Assembly (NCBI GenBank): GCA_964251965.1
Contig: CAXULQ010000011.1
Location: 47,272-111,271, forward strand
Length of the DNA: 64,000 nucleotides
From: Mucilaginibacter_A sp964251965
Lineage (GTDB): Bacteria; Bacteroidota; Bacteroidia; Sphingobacteriales; Sphingobacteriaceae
Direction: 5' to 3'
In this document: positions 52,327-60,884 of the stretch, in pieces
Layout of the letters: the number at the start of each line of letters is the position of its first letter
Numbering within the stretch: the first letter of the stretch is position 1
Translations under genes and position numbers: made by a program
The notes under the pieces: model-generated
Database searches by the model: none
Told to the model about the DNA's origin: nothing
Seen by the model: only the letters and a program-made list of their open reading frames with translations

Positions 52327-52340
52327 GGTAAAAGAAGCAT
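52327..52340 (-). repeat. TGCTTCTTTTA repeat at the outer edge of the PUL fossil
   Basis: GGTAAAAGAAGCAT, inverted relative to the copy at 51893 and 5 bases past the SPFH stop. On minus it continues ACCAGGTAAATTTAGAGG. Confidence 0.8.
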
Positions 52341-52345
52341 GGGCG

Positions 52346-53254
52346 TTAGTTCTTGTCATCCAGGATCAAAGGCATCCCTTTGCTGTTTCCCATAATAATC
52401 ACTTTTGCATTTGGCGATGTTGCAATGGCTTTTTGGGTTTGTATAGCTTCGTACTGCAGTTGCTTATCGGTCAGGTTGGTCGAAATAATTTTCTGATAAT
52501 CGGCAATCCCCTGTGCCTGTATCCTTTTCTGTTCTGCTTGCTGGCGTTCTTTCTGCAACACGAACTGCATTTTTTGCGCGTCTTGCTCGGCATTAATTTT
52601 TGATTCGATGGTTGCCTTTACAGATTGCGGCAGCGTAATGTTCCGCACTAAAAGCTGCTGTAGTTCAATGCCCCGTTTGGCAAAACTTTCGCTGATGGTT
52701 TTATAAATTTTATCCTGAAACTCCTGTCTTTTAGTTGAATATAAAGCAACGGCTTCATAATAAACGGCATTGTCTCGGATAGCTGTCCGCGAAACCGGCC
52801 GAACAATTTTATCTAAATAATCTGTACCGATGTTTTGCAGGATAAAAGGTGCCTGGTCTGCTTTTAAACGGAAAAGTACAGACAGGTCGATTGTTACCTC
52901 CAGCCCGTCCGAAGATAAAATACGGATGGCATCGTCGCCTTCTTTCTGGCCTTCGGAAGTAACGCCGCTCATGGTATAGTTTTGGGTTTTTGCATCAAAC
53001 GTAGTTACATCAACCAACGGGTTGATCAGGTGTAAACCGCTGGGCAGTACATCGCTTTCAACCTTGCCAAATAAAGTTTTAACGCCAACTTTGCCGGGTT
53101 CAATCACTTTAAATACAGAAAAACTAAGGCCTAAAAGAAGCATCGCAATTCCGACAATGGAAATAACCGGACTATAAGCAGGGTTAATGGAAGGCGTGCG
53201 TTTAAAAATGCCGCTTACAACAAGCAGGATAATACCAAGAATAATTAATAACAT
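52346..53254 (-). CDS. prohibitin/HflC-like SPFH-domain membrane protein
   Basis: 302 residues. An N-terminal segment with two hydrophobic stretches (about 1-15 and 27-47) is followed by the SPFH domain (GKVGVKTLFGKVESDVLPSG, DGLEVTIDLSVLFRLKADQA) and a long C-terminal helix (EQDAQKMQFVLQKERQQAEQ). SPFH proteins form ring assemblies that scaffold membrane proteases or microdomains. It is followed by two small genes on the same strand (upstream), likely one unit. An in-gene repeat codes MLLLG at residues 38-42. Confidence 0.9.
   Translation of the reverse strand: MLLIILGIILLVVSGIFKRTPSINPAYSPVISIVGIAMLLLGLSFSVFKVIEPGKVGVKTLFGKVESDVLPSGLHLINPLVDVTTFDAKTQNYTMSGVTSEGQKEGDDAIRILSSDGLEVTIDLSVLFRLKADQAPFILQNIGTDYLDKIVRPVSRTAIRDNAVYYEAVALYSTKRQEFQDKIYKTISESFAKRGIELQQLLVRNITLPQSVKATIESKINAEQDAQKMQFVLQKERQQAEQKRIQAQGIADYQKIISTNLTDKQLQYEAIQTQKAIATSPNAKVIIMGNSKGMPLILDDKN
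53132..53143 (-). repeat. TGCTTCTTTTA repeat inside the SPFH gene
   Basis: TAAAAGAAGCAT on plus, read in the gene as ATG CTT CTT TTA in the second transmembrane helix. Confidence 0.7.
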
Positions 53255-53264
53255 GTAGTTAAAT

Positions 53265-53459
53265 TTAAGGGGTTTGTTTTTTTTGAAGTGCCCGTACTTC
53301 TTTTGCCAGCCTAATTTTTAAAACAATCGTGATAATGATGATAAAAGCACCGGCCGCAGTCCAATCATAACGGTGGTTGTTAATGCTCCAATAAATCAGG
53401 ATCACACACAAAATAATGCCCAGGTTGTAAAGGATATTTAAAAAGAGTTTGGCAGCCAT
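53265..53459 (-). CDS. small two-helix membrane protein
   Basis: 64 residues from the ATG at 53459; the longer frame from 53486 overlaps the rhodanese gene. Two hydrophobic segments lie at about 5-23 (LFLNILYNLGIILCVILIYW) and 30-48, then a basic tail (KIRLAKEVRALQKKQ). It begins 1 base after the rhodanese stop, so it is translationally coupled. Family not recognised with certainty; it may be a small membrane accessory of the SPFH protein. Confidence 0.65.
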   Translation of the reverse strand: MAAKLFLNILYNLGIILCVILIYWSINNHRYDWTAAGAFIIIITIVLKIRLAKEVRALQKKQTP

Positions 53460-53460
53460 T

Positions 53461-53775
53461 TTAGTAAACCTGCATTTCAGGGTCAATTTCTTCGGCCCAG
53501 GCCAGCATGCCGCCTTTTAAGTTGTACAAATTGGTAAAGCCCTGCGGCTCTAATTGCATAATTGCTGCTGCGCTGCGTTTGCCGCTGCGGCATTGTACAA
53601 TTACAGGTTTGGTTTTATTGATTTTTCCGGATTCGATCATAATTCCGCTTAACGGGATCAGCTCGCCGCCGAGGTTAGACATTTCGTATTCAAAATCTTC
53701 ACGCACATCTATCAACTGGAAATCTTCGCCAGTGTCCATTTTTTCTTTTAATTCCTGTACGGTTATTTCTCTCAT
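53461..53775 (-). CDS. single-domain rhodanese-like protein
   Basis: 104 residues. The catalytic loop VQCRSGKRSA has the Cys nucleophile near 71, and the N-terminal DVREDFEYEMSNLGGELIPL is typical of the small GlpE/PspE type. It transfers sulfane sulfur or acts as a redox sulfur carrier. No signal peptide, hence cytoplasmic. First gene of a three-gene set with the small membrane protein and the SPFH protein. Confidence 0.92.
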   Translation of the reverse strand: MREITVQELKEKMDTGEDFQLIDVREDFEYEMSNLGGELIPLSGIMIESGKINKTKPVIVQCRSGKRSAAAIMQLEPQGFTNLYNLKGGMLAWAEEIDPEMQVY

Positions 53776-53879
53776 TTTAGTAAATATTATACATCAAAGT
53801 TAAGTGTTTAATTGATTAAAAACAGCCTGTAACAACGAGCTGATAATTTATTCTTAAAGAAGTTCGTTCTCTTTATAAA

Positions 53880-53907
53880 CACTGTTTTTACAAGGTAAAA
53901 ATTAGTG
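53880..53907. repeat. variant repeat forming a hairpin
   Basis: CACTGTTTTTAC, loop AAG, GTAAAAATTAGTG; the TGTT variant of the repeat with both palindromic halves. It lies between divergent rhodanese and DUF4407 genes. Confidence 0.5.
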
Positions 53908-53970
53908 CAAACAAAGGCATCAGTTTAAATATGAGCCAAGTAGAACATTTTTGTTATTACTTTTGAAAAT

Positions 53971-55092
53971 ATGAAACAAGTAAACCGATTTTTCTGGTTC
54001 TGCTCCGGCGTACATTTGGACACTTTAAAAAAGTATCCAATCGAATTAAATAAATATGTCGGCATCGGCGCAACAATTTTTTTTACCGCTTTATTTGCTG
54101 CTTTGTCTGGCGGTTACGCCATGTATTTTGTGTTTAGCGGAAGTACAGGTGCGCAATTTTTTGCCATTTTGTTTGGGTTGATTTGGGGCGCGGCGATCTT
54201 TAATATGGACCGTTACATTGTGGGCAGCATTAACAAAAGAGGTACCATTAATTCACAGATTTTACAGGCCACACCGCGTATTTTACTGGCCATTATGATT
54301 GGGATTGTAATTTCCCGTCCGCTGGAATTAAAGATTTTTGATAAAGAAATCCGATCCAAACTAAAAACTGCTTACCTAAAAGGGCAGCGTTCTAAAATCG
54401 ATACCATGAACATCACTTTTAATAAAAAGTACGGCATGGACTTGGCCAAAGCAGCAGATATTAAAGCAGAAAGGGATTCTTTACAAAAAGACATTGCGCG
54501 TTCCCGTTATCAATTAAACCAGGAGATTTTTGGTGATAAAACGAACCAGACATCCGGCAAAACCGGTTTTGGCACTTATGCCAAACAAAAAGACGCGGTT
54601 TTGAAAGAAAAGGAAGCCCGGTTAAACACCGTCCGCGAAGATCAGCTTAAAACGGACCAATACATCAGCAACCGCAAAAATGTGGAAGGTGTAACAGATA
54701 CAAAACTTTTTAACGACCACCAGTTAGACAGTTTGGCCAATGTTGCCGGTTTTGCCGACCGAAACTGGGCTTTAGGACAGTTATCCTACAACCAAAATGG
54801 TACACGGGAATTGGATACTTACCTCGCACAATCTTTCATTAGTTATTTATTTATTTTGTTTGAATGTTTGCCGGTTTTGGTTAAGCTGATGTCGCCGCGC
54901 GGGCCTTATGATGTGGCTTTGGGCAAAACCGAAGAAGCCAATTTGCATTTCGCCGAAAAAGATATGGAGCAGGATATTTCGGTTACGGATGCCGTGCAGG
55001 ATCATCGCATCAATACCAATATCTCCGTCACCAAAAACAACATTTCCAAGCGTGCCGAACGTAAATTGATGCGGGAAGATTTGAAAACCTGA
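53971..55092 (+). CDS. DUF4407-type membrane protein
   Basis: 373 residues with four transmembrane helices (about 29-50, 57-75, 90-110 and near 295). Typical family features are FFWFCSGVHLDTLKKYP at the N-terminus and WGAAIFNMDRYIVGSI. A ~170-residue helical loop between helices 3 and 4 is probably periplasmic; the C-terminus is acidic and cytoplasmic. Function unknown. The TGA stop is overlapped by a repeat copy. Confidence 0.88.
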   Translation: MKQVNRFFWFCSGVHLDTLKKYPIELNKYVGIGATIFFTALFAALSGGYAMYFVFSGSTGAQFFAILFGLIWGAAIFNMDRYIVGSINKRGTINSQILQATPRILLAIMIGIVISRPLELKIFDKEIRSKLKTAYLKGQRSKIDTMNITFNKKYGMDLAKAADIKAERDSLQKDIARSRYQLNQEIFGDKTNQTSGKTGFGTYAKQKDAVLKEKEARLNTVREDQLKTDQYISNRKNVEGVTDTKLFNDHQLDSLANVAGFADRNWALGQLSYNQNGTRELDTYLAQSFISYLFILFECLPVLVKLMSPRGPYDVALGKTEEANLHFAEKDMEQDISVTDAVQDHRINTNISVTKNNISKRAERKLMREDLKT

Positions 55093-55105
55093 TGCTTCTT
55101 TTACC
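55092..55105 (+). repeat. TGCTTCTTTTA repeat overlapping the DUF4407 stop
   Basis: ATGCTTCTTTTACC whose first A is the last base of the TGA, exactly as at gldD. Confidence 0.85.
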
Positions 55106-55150
55106 ACACTTTTTTTGTTGCCATTCGCTTTTAGCTGATAAATTATTTAT

Positions 55151-56449
55151 ATGAAATTAAACCGGATACTGTTTTTACCTGTACTTTTTTGTTGCGGGGC
55201 TTTCGCACAAAATCCCGAACAACTAATTGTTAAAACCGATGTGGAAAGGATCATCAAAACACTTTCTGCCGATGACATGCAAGGCCGTGCTACCTTTACG
55301 CCAGGCATAGAAAAAGCGGCGCGTTTCATTGAAGGCGAATACAAGAATATTGGCTTGCTTCCATTAAACGGGAATAAAGATTATCGGCAAAACTTTAGTA
55401 TGTTTCGCGTTAAACCTGTGGAAGTTTCGGCATCTATCAGCAATAATATTATCCCGAAAGAAAACATAATTGCCATTAGTGGGGCTACTTCTTTTAACTG
55501 GAGTAATGATGCAGATGTGGAGATTGTAAAGATTGGTGCCGAAAAGAATTTCATTAACGAGTATAGAACCTTGATCGGCAGCAATAAAAAAACACTGGCC
55601 TTGGTCGATCCGCATTTTGAAGATCTGTTTAAACGTTTAGCAGCACGTAATATGCGCGGAAGCATCAGCAAAGAAACAAACCCAAACCAGCAGTTGGTTT
55701 TTGTTTTAGGCGATTTTACCGATGTAAAAGCTTATGCCGTAAAATACACGGGAAAAGTAGAAAAACTGCCGTTGTTTAATATCGCCGGAATGATCCCCGG
55801 AAAATCTAAGAAAGAAGAATATGTGGTTTTCTCAGGCCATTACGATCATTTGGGAATTATTAAAGCTGTTGACCAGGATTCGATTGCAAATGGTGCAGAT
55901 GACGATGCCAGCGGAACAACGGCCGTTATCGAGCTTGCTAAATATTATAAAAAGTTGAACAACAACGAACGCACTTTAATTTTCGTAGCTTTTACGGCAG
56001 AAGAGATTGGCGAATTTGGCTCGGCTTATTTTGCCACACAAATTGACCCGGTAAAAACAGCAGCGATGTTTAACATTGAGATGATTGGCAAAACCTCCAA
56101 ATTCGGTGCCAACACTGCTTTTATCACCGGTTTTGAACGATCAGATTTCGGAACGATTTTGCAGAAAAACCTGGAAGTAACAAGCTTTAAATTTTATCCT
56201 GACCCTTATCCGCAGCAAAACTTATTTTACCGCAGCGATAATGCATCGCTGGCAAAAGTTGGTGTTCCGGCACATACTATTTCTACTGATCAGATTGATA
56301 CTGATAAATTATATCATACCGTAAAAGATGAATTAAGTTCGCTGGATGTAAACAATATTACGGCAACAATTCGGGCAATTGCTTTAAGTTCGAGAAGTAT
56401 TGTGGCTGGAAAAGATACACCGAAAAGGATACCGAAGCTGGAGGATTAA
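55151..56449 (+). CDS. secreted M28-family zinc aminopeptidase
   Basis: 432 residues with signal peptide (1-19, ending GAFAQ). Zinc motifs of M28 are SGHYDHLGI, GADDDASGT, TAEEIGEFGS (catalytic EE) and, near the end, AHTISTDQID. A PA-like insert lies between the N-terminal helix region and the zinc core. Periplasmic or extracellular peptidase for nutrient acquisition. Stands alone between DUF4407 and a small gene. Confidence 0.92.
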   Translation: MKLNRILFLPVLFCCGAFAQNPEQLIVKTDVERIIKTLSADDMQGRATFTPGIEKAARFIEGEYKNIGLLPLNGNKDYRQNFSMFRVKPVEVSASISNNIIPKENIIAISGATSFNWSNDADVEIVKIGAEKNFINEYRTLIGSNKKTLALVDPHFEDLFKRLAARNMRGSISKETNPNQQLVFVLGDFTDVKAYAVKYTGKVEKLPLFNIAGMIPGKSKKEEYVVFSGHYDHLGIIKAVDQDSIANGADDDASGTTAVIELAKYYKKLNNNERTLIFVAFTAEEIGEFGSAYFATQIDPVKTAAMFNIEMIGKTSKFGANTAFITGFERSDFGTILQKNLEVTSFKFYPDPYPQQNLFYRSDNASLAKVGVPAHTISTDQIDTDKLYHTVKDELSSLDVNNITATIRAIALSSRSIVAGKDTPKRIPKLED

Positions 56450-56519
56450 ACTTAGCTTTTGCAGTGGTCAAAGTATTCTCTTCAACCCAAAATAACCTTA
56501 AAATTTTGTATATTTAAGC

Positions 56520-56726
56520 ATGGAAAGAAAAATGGCAACGGTAGTTAACCATGTAAAAACGGAAGATGAAGATTATTTAGATGTGCAATTTTGGCAAGCA
56601 AAAAGCAGCGTAGCAAGGCTTGCAGAAGTTACCAGATTGAGGGTTAACTACTATACCTGGCTAAATGGTTTTTACCCAGAAAAAATTGAAAAAGTGGTGA
56701 CTAAAGGAATCATATTCCTTCAATAA
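56520..56726 (+). CDS. 68-residue protein of a nucleotidyltransferase-linked family (solitary)
   Basis: It contains DYLDVQFWQAKSSVARLAEV and GFYPEKIEKVV. Short Bacteroidota proteins of the form D-x-x-(F/Y)W...R-L-x-x-V commonly stand next to a small nucleotidyltransferase and are treated as antitoxin-like. No such partner is present here, so it may be an orphan or a cut remnant. The assignment is from memory of the pattern and is weak. Confidence 0.55.
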   Translation: MERKMATVVNHVKTEDEDYLDVQFWQAKSSVARLAEVTRLRVNYYTWLNGFYPEKIEKVVTKGIIFLQ

Positions 56727-56734
56727 TACAAATT

Positions 56735-57229
56735 CTACAACTCCTTCTGCATCACAAAATCATTCAGCAAAAATTCGCCTAATGGCCGGTCTACTTCTTT
56801 TACCACCTTAAAGTTTAGCTTTTCATAGAAGTTTTTGGCTTTGTTTTCACGATGGACATAGAGTTGCAAAACGCTTTTTCCGGCTTCGCGAGCTTTGCTT
56901 TCAACCGTTTGGACCAATAGTTTACCGTAGCCTTTTCCCTGCGTTTCGGGCAAACAGTATATTTTTTCCAAGGTCATTAATTGTTGGTTTTCCTGATCTA
57001 CAGAAAAGGCGGTAAAACCTACGGGAATGTTATTTGCTGATAAAATCAAAAATGTTTGTTCACCGGTTTCTATTTGCTGCCGGAGTTTATCCTCCGCATA
57101 AAGCAAATCCAGCATAAACCGGATTTGTTCTCCGCCCAAAATGTCCAAATACGTTGGCCACCATATTTTTTCTGCCAGTAAACGAAGCATCGGCGCATCA
57201 TCCGCGGTGGCGTTTCTGATTTCAACCAT
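56735..57229 (-). CDS. GNAT-family N-acetyltransferase
   Basis: 164 residues. The acetyl-CoA loop is LPETQGKGYGKLLVQTVESK (Q-x-x-G-x-G), followed by SVLQLYVHRENKAKNFYEKL, the standard C-terminal helix-strand of the family. The acceptor is unknown. It is coupled to the ABC transporter ATPase gene upstream (8-base gap). Confidence 0.92.
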   Translation of the reverse strand: MVEIRNATADDAPMLRLLAEKIWWPTYLDILGGEQIRFMLDLLYAEDKLRQQIETGEQTFLILSANNIPVGFTAFSVDQENQQLMTLEKIYCLPETQGKGYGKLLVQTVESKAREAGKSVLQLYVHRENKAKNFYEKLNFKVVKEVDRPLGEFLLNDFVMQKEL

Positions 57230-57237
57230 ACCAAAAA

Positions 57238-57933
57238 TTAAACGGCAAAGTACGTTTCCAACTCTTCCAAAGTGTTAGAATTGGTTTGAATATCCTTGAT
57301 GATCTGTCCTTTTTCCATCAGCAAAATCCGCTGGCAAACATCGGTTACGTGGTTCAAATCATGACTGGAAACGATCGTGGTCATGCTGTTTTTATAGGCT
57401 AAATCTTTGAGCAGGTTTTTTAAACGGATTTGTGTTGTTGGATCGATATTGGCAAAAGGTTCATCCAGCATTAAAACTTCCGGGTTTTGGAGGAGACAGG
57501 CCGCCACGCCAACTTTGCACTGGTTTCCTTTGGAAAGGTCGCGGATGTACTTACCTTTTTGCAAGATTTCGCCATTAAAAAAATCGGTTAGTGTGGCCAG
57601 CTTTTCATCTACATAAACCTTGTTTTCGTTGTGCAAACTGCCGATGAAATAAAAGTATTCTTCGGGCGTGAGGTAATCAATTAAAAAGCCTTCGTCCAGG
57701 TACGAAGCCGTATAATTTTTCCAGGTTTCGTTGTGCATTACGTTGTTTCCGTTAGATAATACTTCACCGCTTTCGGGCCGGATCAGATCCAAAATTGTGC
57801 GGAAAAGCGTCGTTTTGCCCGCGCCGTTATTGCCAACCAAACCTACAGTTTCTCCTTTTGCAATACTTAAACTTGGAATATTTACGACCGTAACACCGGC
57901 ATAAGACTTTGTTAAATTTTTTATTTCGATCAT
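57238..57933 (-). CDS. ABC transporter ATP-binding protein
   Basis: 231 residues. Walker A GLVGNNGAGKTTLFR (about 33-47), signature IRDLSKGNQCKVGVAACLLQ with a shortened LSKGN form, Walker B EVLMLDEPFANID, H-loop SSHDLNHVTDV. It belongs to the export-type ATPases (DrrA/CcmA-like). Its permease partner is the DUF5687-type gene upstream, 2 bases away. Confidence 0.94.
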   Translation of the reverse strand: MIEIKNLTKSYAGVTVVNIPSLSIAKGETVGLVGNNGAGKTTLFRTILDLIRPESGEVLSNGNNVMHNETWKNYTASYLDEGFLIDYLTPEEYFYFIGSLHNENKVYVDEKLATLTDFFNGEILQKGKYIRDLSKGNQCKVGVAACLLQNPEVLMLDEPFANIDPTTQIRLKNLLKDLAYKNSMTTIVSSHDLNHVTDVCQRILLMEKGQIIKDIQTNSNTLEELETYFAV

Positions 57934-57935
57934 AA

Positions 57936-59408
57936 TTATTTGTTTCTGAAACCTTCGGCAATGGTATATTTTTTCTTGTTAAAATCAGCTTCTAATTGTT
58001 TGATCCAGTAATTTCGGGTTAGTACGAACAGGATTCCGGTTAATCCGATCAAAATCAAACCAATGTCCGCATTTCCCAACCATTTACTTGGCAAATAAAT
58101 TAGATAAGGACACAAAATTAACGGCAAACCCAGCAGCAATTGGGTGGCGCCAACGCCTTCCCAATTAAAAGATGCGCCTTTGGAAAGATCAATCCGTTTA
58201 TAATTTCGGTTGGCAAAAAAGAGCACGATCAAAGTATTGACACCGATATTCCACAAATACATCATGAAATGGATGAAAATAACGTGCCAGCCAAAATAAG
58301 CGTACGGCAATGTTAACAGAAAAGCTAATGTAGAAACGGTGGTAAAAAGCAAGAGTTTGGCTTTAAGAAAATCTTGAAAATTAATTTTACTGATGAGAAT
58401 TCCATCAAAATGTGAGGCTTGCCAGCTAAACATAAATTGGCCGTAATTGATGATGAAAAGGCCGGTCATAAAAATTGCCGGAAACAGTTTCATACTGTCG
58501 CTATAACTTTTGTTTGTGTAAAACAGTATGCCGTAAAACAGGAAAGCGCCGGTCATCACGATGGAAGAACGGCTTCTTTTATTCCTTAAAATGAGTTTGA
58601 TTTCGTTGGAAACCAGATCGCCAACTTTACCAAAACGGCCGAAGAACGGAATATCGGTACTGCTTTTATAAGCTGTTTTTTTGGAGCCTAATTCTTCCAG
58701 GTACAGATTATTTTTGAGGTAACTAAAGTTGATGTAATACATCAGCGCAGCCAAAACAACCGGCAGCAAAACGTAGTAGGAATGCTGAATCAGTCCGTTA
58801 AAAAAGGCAAAAGAAACGTTTCGGATAGAATATAAATGCCAGGAAAAATCGGCCAGACCCAATAACACTAAAAAGAGCGCGAAACCCAAATAAACCCAGC
58901 CGTTTAAGTTTGATTTCCGTTTGATAAACAAGCTCAAATAGTTGTTAAAACCAGTAAAACTGATGATGGAAACGATGAAAAGCAAAGCAGTTGTATGACC
59001 GGCATCAACCCAAACCACTTTAAAAATGAACGGTAAAAACAGTATGGCCGGCCACAAATTAAAAAACGAAAGCAGCGAGGCGAACGATAAATAACGCACA
59101 ATTGTATTCTTCTTGATGCGTAAATGCAGGTAAGGCTGCACTTGCAAAGTTGGCAGTTCCTGCAATTGAAAACGCCAAAGCAGATCGGCCAGGAAATAAT
59201 ACAAAATAACTTTGCAAAAAGCCGCAACGAGATCTTCGTTTGGAAATATAGATTCCAAAATTTTATCCATAAAAAAAGCAAGTGCCAAAACATTAAGTAA
59301 CAGATACAGAATGAGAATGGCCAGCACAACTTTTACAGCGATACTTTTGCCGGAACCAATGGTACGAAAGAAAGATTTGATTTCGTGCTGGATAAAAATG
59401 CTGGTCAT
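57936..59408 (-). CDS. ABC transporter permease, DUF5687-type
   Basis: 490 residues with about 10-11 transmembrane helices (for example KVVLAILILYLLLNVLALAF near the start). A conserved cytoplasmic block FFGRFGKVGDLVSNEIKLIL lies near the middle. The family is found beside an ATPase of the type encoded next, so the pair makes an ABC exporter. Substrate unknown. Starts 54 bases from the end of rarA. Confidence 0.85.
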   Translation of the reverse strand: MTSIFIQHEIKSFFRTIGSGKSIAVKVVLAILILYLLLNVLALAFFMDKILESIFPNEDLVAAFCKVILYYFLADLLWRFQLQELPTLQVQPYLHLRIKKNTIVRYLSFASLLSFFNLWPAILFLPFIFKVVWVDAGHTTALLFIVSIISFTGFNNYLSLFIKRKSNLNGWVYLGFALFLVLLGLADFSWHLYSIRNVSFAFFNGLIQHSYYVLLPVVLAALMYYINFSYLKNNLYLEELGSKKTAYKSSTDIPFFGRFGKVGDLVSNEIKLILRNKRSRSSIVMTGAFLFYGILFYTNKSYSDSMKLFPAIFMTGLFIINYGQFMFSWQASHFDGILISKINFQDFLKAKLLLFTTVSTLAFLLTLPYAYFGWHVIFIHFMMYLWNIGVNTLIVLFFANRNYKRIDLSKGASFNWEGVGATQLLLGLPLILCPYLIYLPSKWLGNADIGLILIGLTGILFVLTRNYWIKQLEADFNKKKYTIAEGFRNK

Positions 59409-59462
59409 ACGCGGAAAACTTTTGCAGGTAATTTACAATTTTAAAACGCGGGAGCAAGAAAT

Positions 59463-60743
59463 TTAATAATTGTACTTCTCTTTCCACAAAGCCTTTAAAC
59501 GCTCTTTGGATTTTGCTTCTGCTGAGTTATTGCCCGGCTCATACAATTTTGTTCCGCTGATGGTTTCCGGCAAATATTCCTGATCGGCAAAATTACCTTC
59601 AAAAGCGTGCGCGTATTGGTATTCTTTGCCGTAGCCGATGTTCTTCATCAGCTTGGTTGGTGCGTTGCGGAGGTGCAAGGGAACTGGTAAATCGCCGGTT
59701 TGAGTTACTAACTGTTGCGCTTTGGCAATCGCCTCATAACTGGCGTTGCTTTTGGGTGAAGTAGCCAGATAAACAACGGTTTGCGAAAGAATGATGCGCG
59801 ATTCCGGCCAGCCAATTACGTTAACTGCCTGGAAACAATTGTTGGCCAAAAGGAGAGCGTTTGGGTTAGCATTGCCTACATCTTCCGAAGCTAAGATCAA
59901 TAATCTTCGGGCGATAAACGATGCTTCTTCGCCACCGGCAATCATCCGCGCCAGCCAATAAACTGCTGCATTAGGGTCGCTGCCGCGGATGGATTTGATA
60001 AAAGCCGAAATAATATCGTAATGCTGCTCGCCGGCTTTATCGTACAAAGCCATGTTTTGCTGCACATGATCGAGCACTAATTTGTTGGTGACCGTAATTT
60101 CATCGCTGCTTAAGGCATTTACCAACAATTCAAAAATGTTAAGCAGCTTGCGTGCATCGCCACCGGAAAGCCTAATCAAAGCTTCATATTCTTCGATTGT
60201 TATTTTTTTAGTGCTAAAAACAGTATCGTTTTCTATGGCTTTTTGCAGCAAACCAATCAGTTCATCTTCGGTCAAATTCTTTAAAATGTAAACCTGGCAA
60301 CGGGAAAGTAGAGCAGAAATCACTTCGAAAGATGGGTTTTCGGTCGTAGCACCAATCAGCGTAACAATTCCTTTTTCAACGGCTCCTAATAAAGAATCTT
60401 GTTGAGATTTGGAGAAACGATGGATTTCGTCAATAAATAAAATCGCTTGCGGTTGTCCGCCTTTTTTTAATAACGAAGCTTTTTCAATCACTTCGCGTAC
60501 TTCTTTTACACCCGAATTTATGGCACTTAAAGCAAAAAACGGCCGGCTTAAAGATTGAGAAACGATACCGGCCAGCGTAGTTTTACCAACGCCCGGCGGT
60601 CCCCATAAAATAATAGAAGGCATATTGCCAGATTCGATTGCTTTACGCAAAACGGCTTCCGGTCCAACTAAATGCTGCTGACCGGCATAATCGTCCAGGC
60701 TTTTTGGCCGCATCCGTTCAGCCAAAGGAGGTAAATTATTCAT
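59463..60743 (-). CDS. rarA: replication-associated recombination protein A
   Basis: 426 residues, AAA+ ATPase of the clamp-loader family that acts at stalled forks. Start PPLAERMRPKSLDDYAGQQH, Walker A GPPGVGKTT (about 47-55), Walker B LFIDEIHRFSKSQQD, sensor GATTENPSF, and C-terminal tetramerisation region with AVYWLARMIAGGEEASFIAR. Normal length. Solitary on the strand. Confidence 0.95.
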   Translation of the reverse strand: MNNLPPLAERMRPKSLDDYAGQQHLVGPEAVLRKAIESGNMPSIILWGPPGVGKTTLAGIVSQSLSRPFFALSAINSGVKEVREVIEKASLLKKGGQPQAILFIDEIHRFSKSQQDSLLGAVEKGIVTLIGATTENPSFEVISALLSRCQVYILKNLTEDELIGLLQKAIENDTVFSTKKITIEEYEALIRLSGGDARKLLNIFELLVNALSSDEITVTNKLVLDHVQQNMALYDKAGEQHYDIISAFIKSIRGSDPNAAVYWLARMIAGGEEASFIARRLLILASEDVGNANPNALLLANNCFQAVNVIGWPESRIILSQTVVYLATSPKSNASYEAIAKAQQLVTQTGDLPVPLHLRNAPTKLMKNIGYGKEYQYAHAFEGNFADQEYLPETISGTKLYEPGNNSAEAKSKERLKALWKEKYNY

Positions 60744-60884
60744 CGGAATAAAATTCTGAAAAGTTTATTGGATATTACGCTTTAAGATAGCATAAGCATA
60801 AAAATTAGTAACATTAATGTTAATCAATCTTAAAAATCTTTCTGAACAATTAAAAATTGTACCTTAAAAAATTAAAATAGATGA

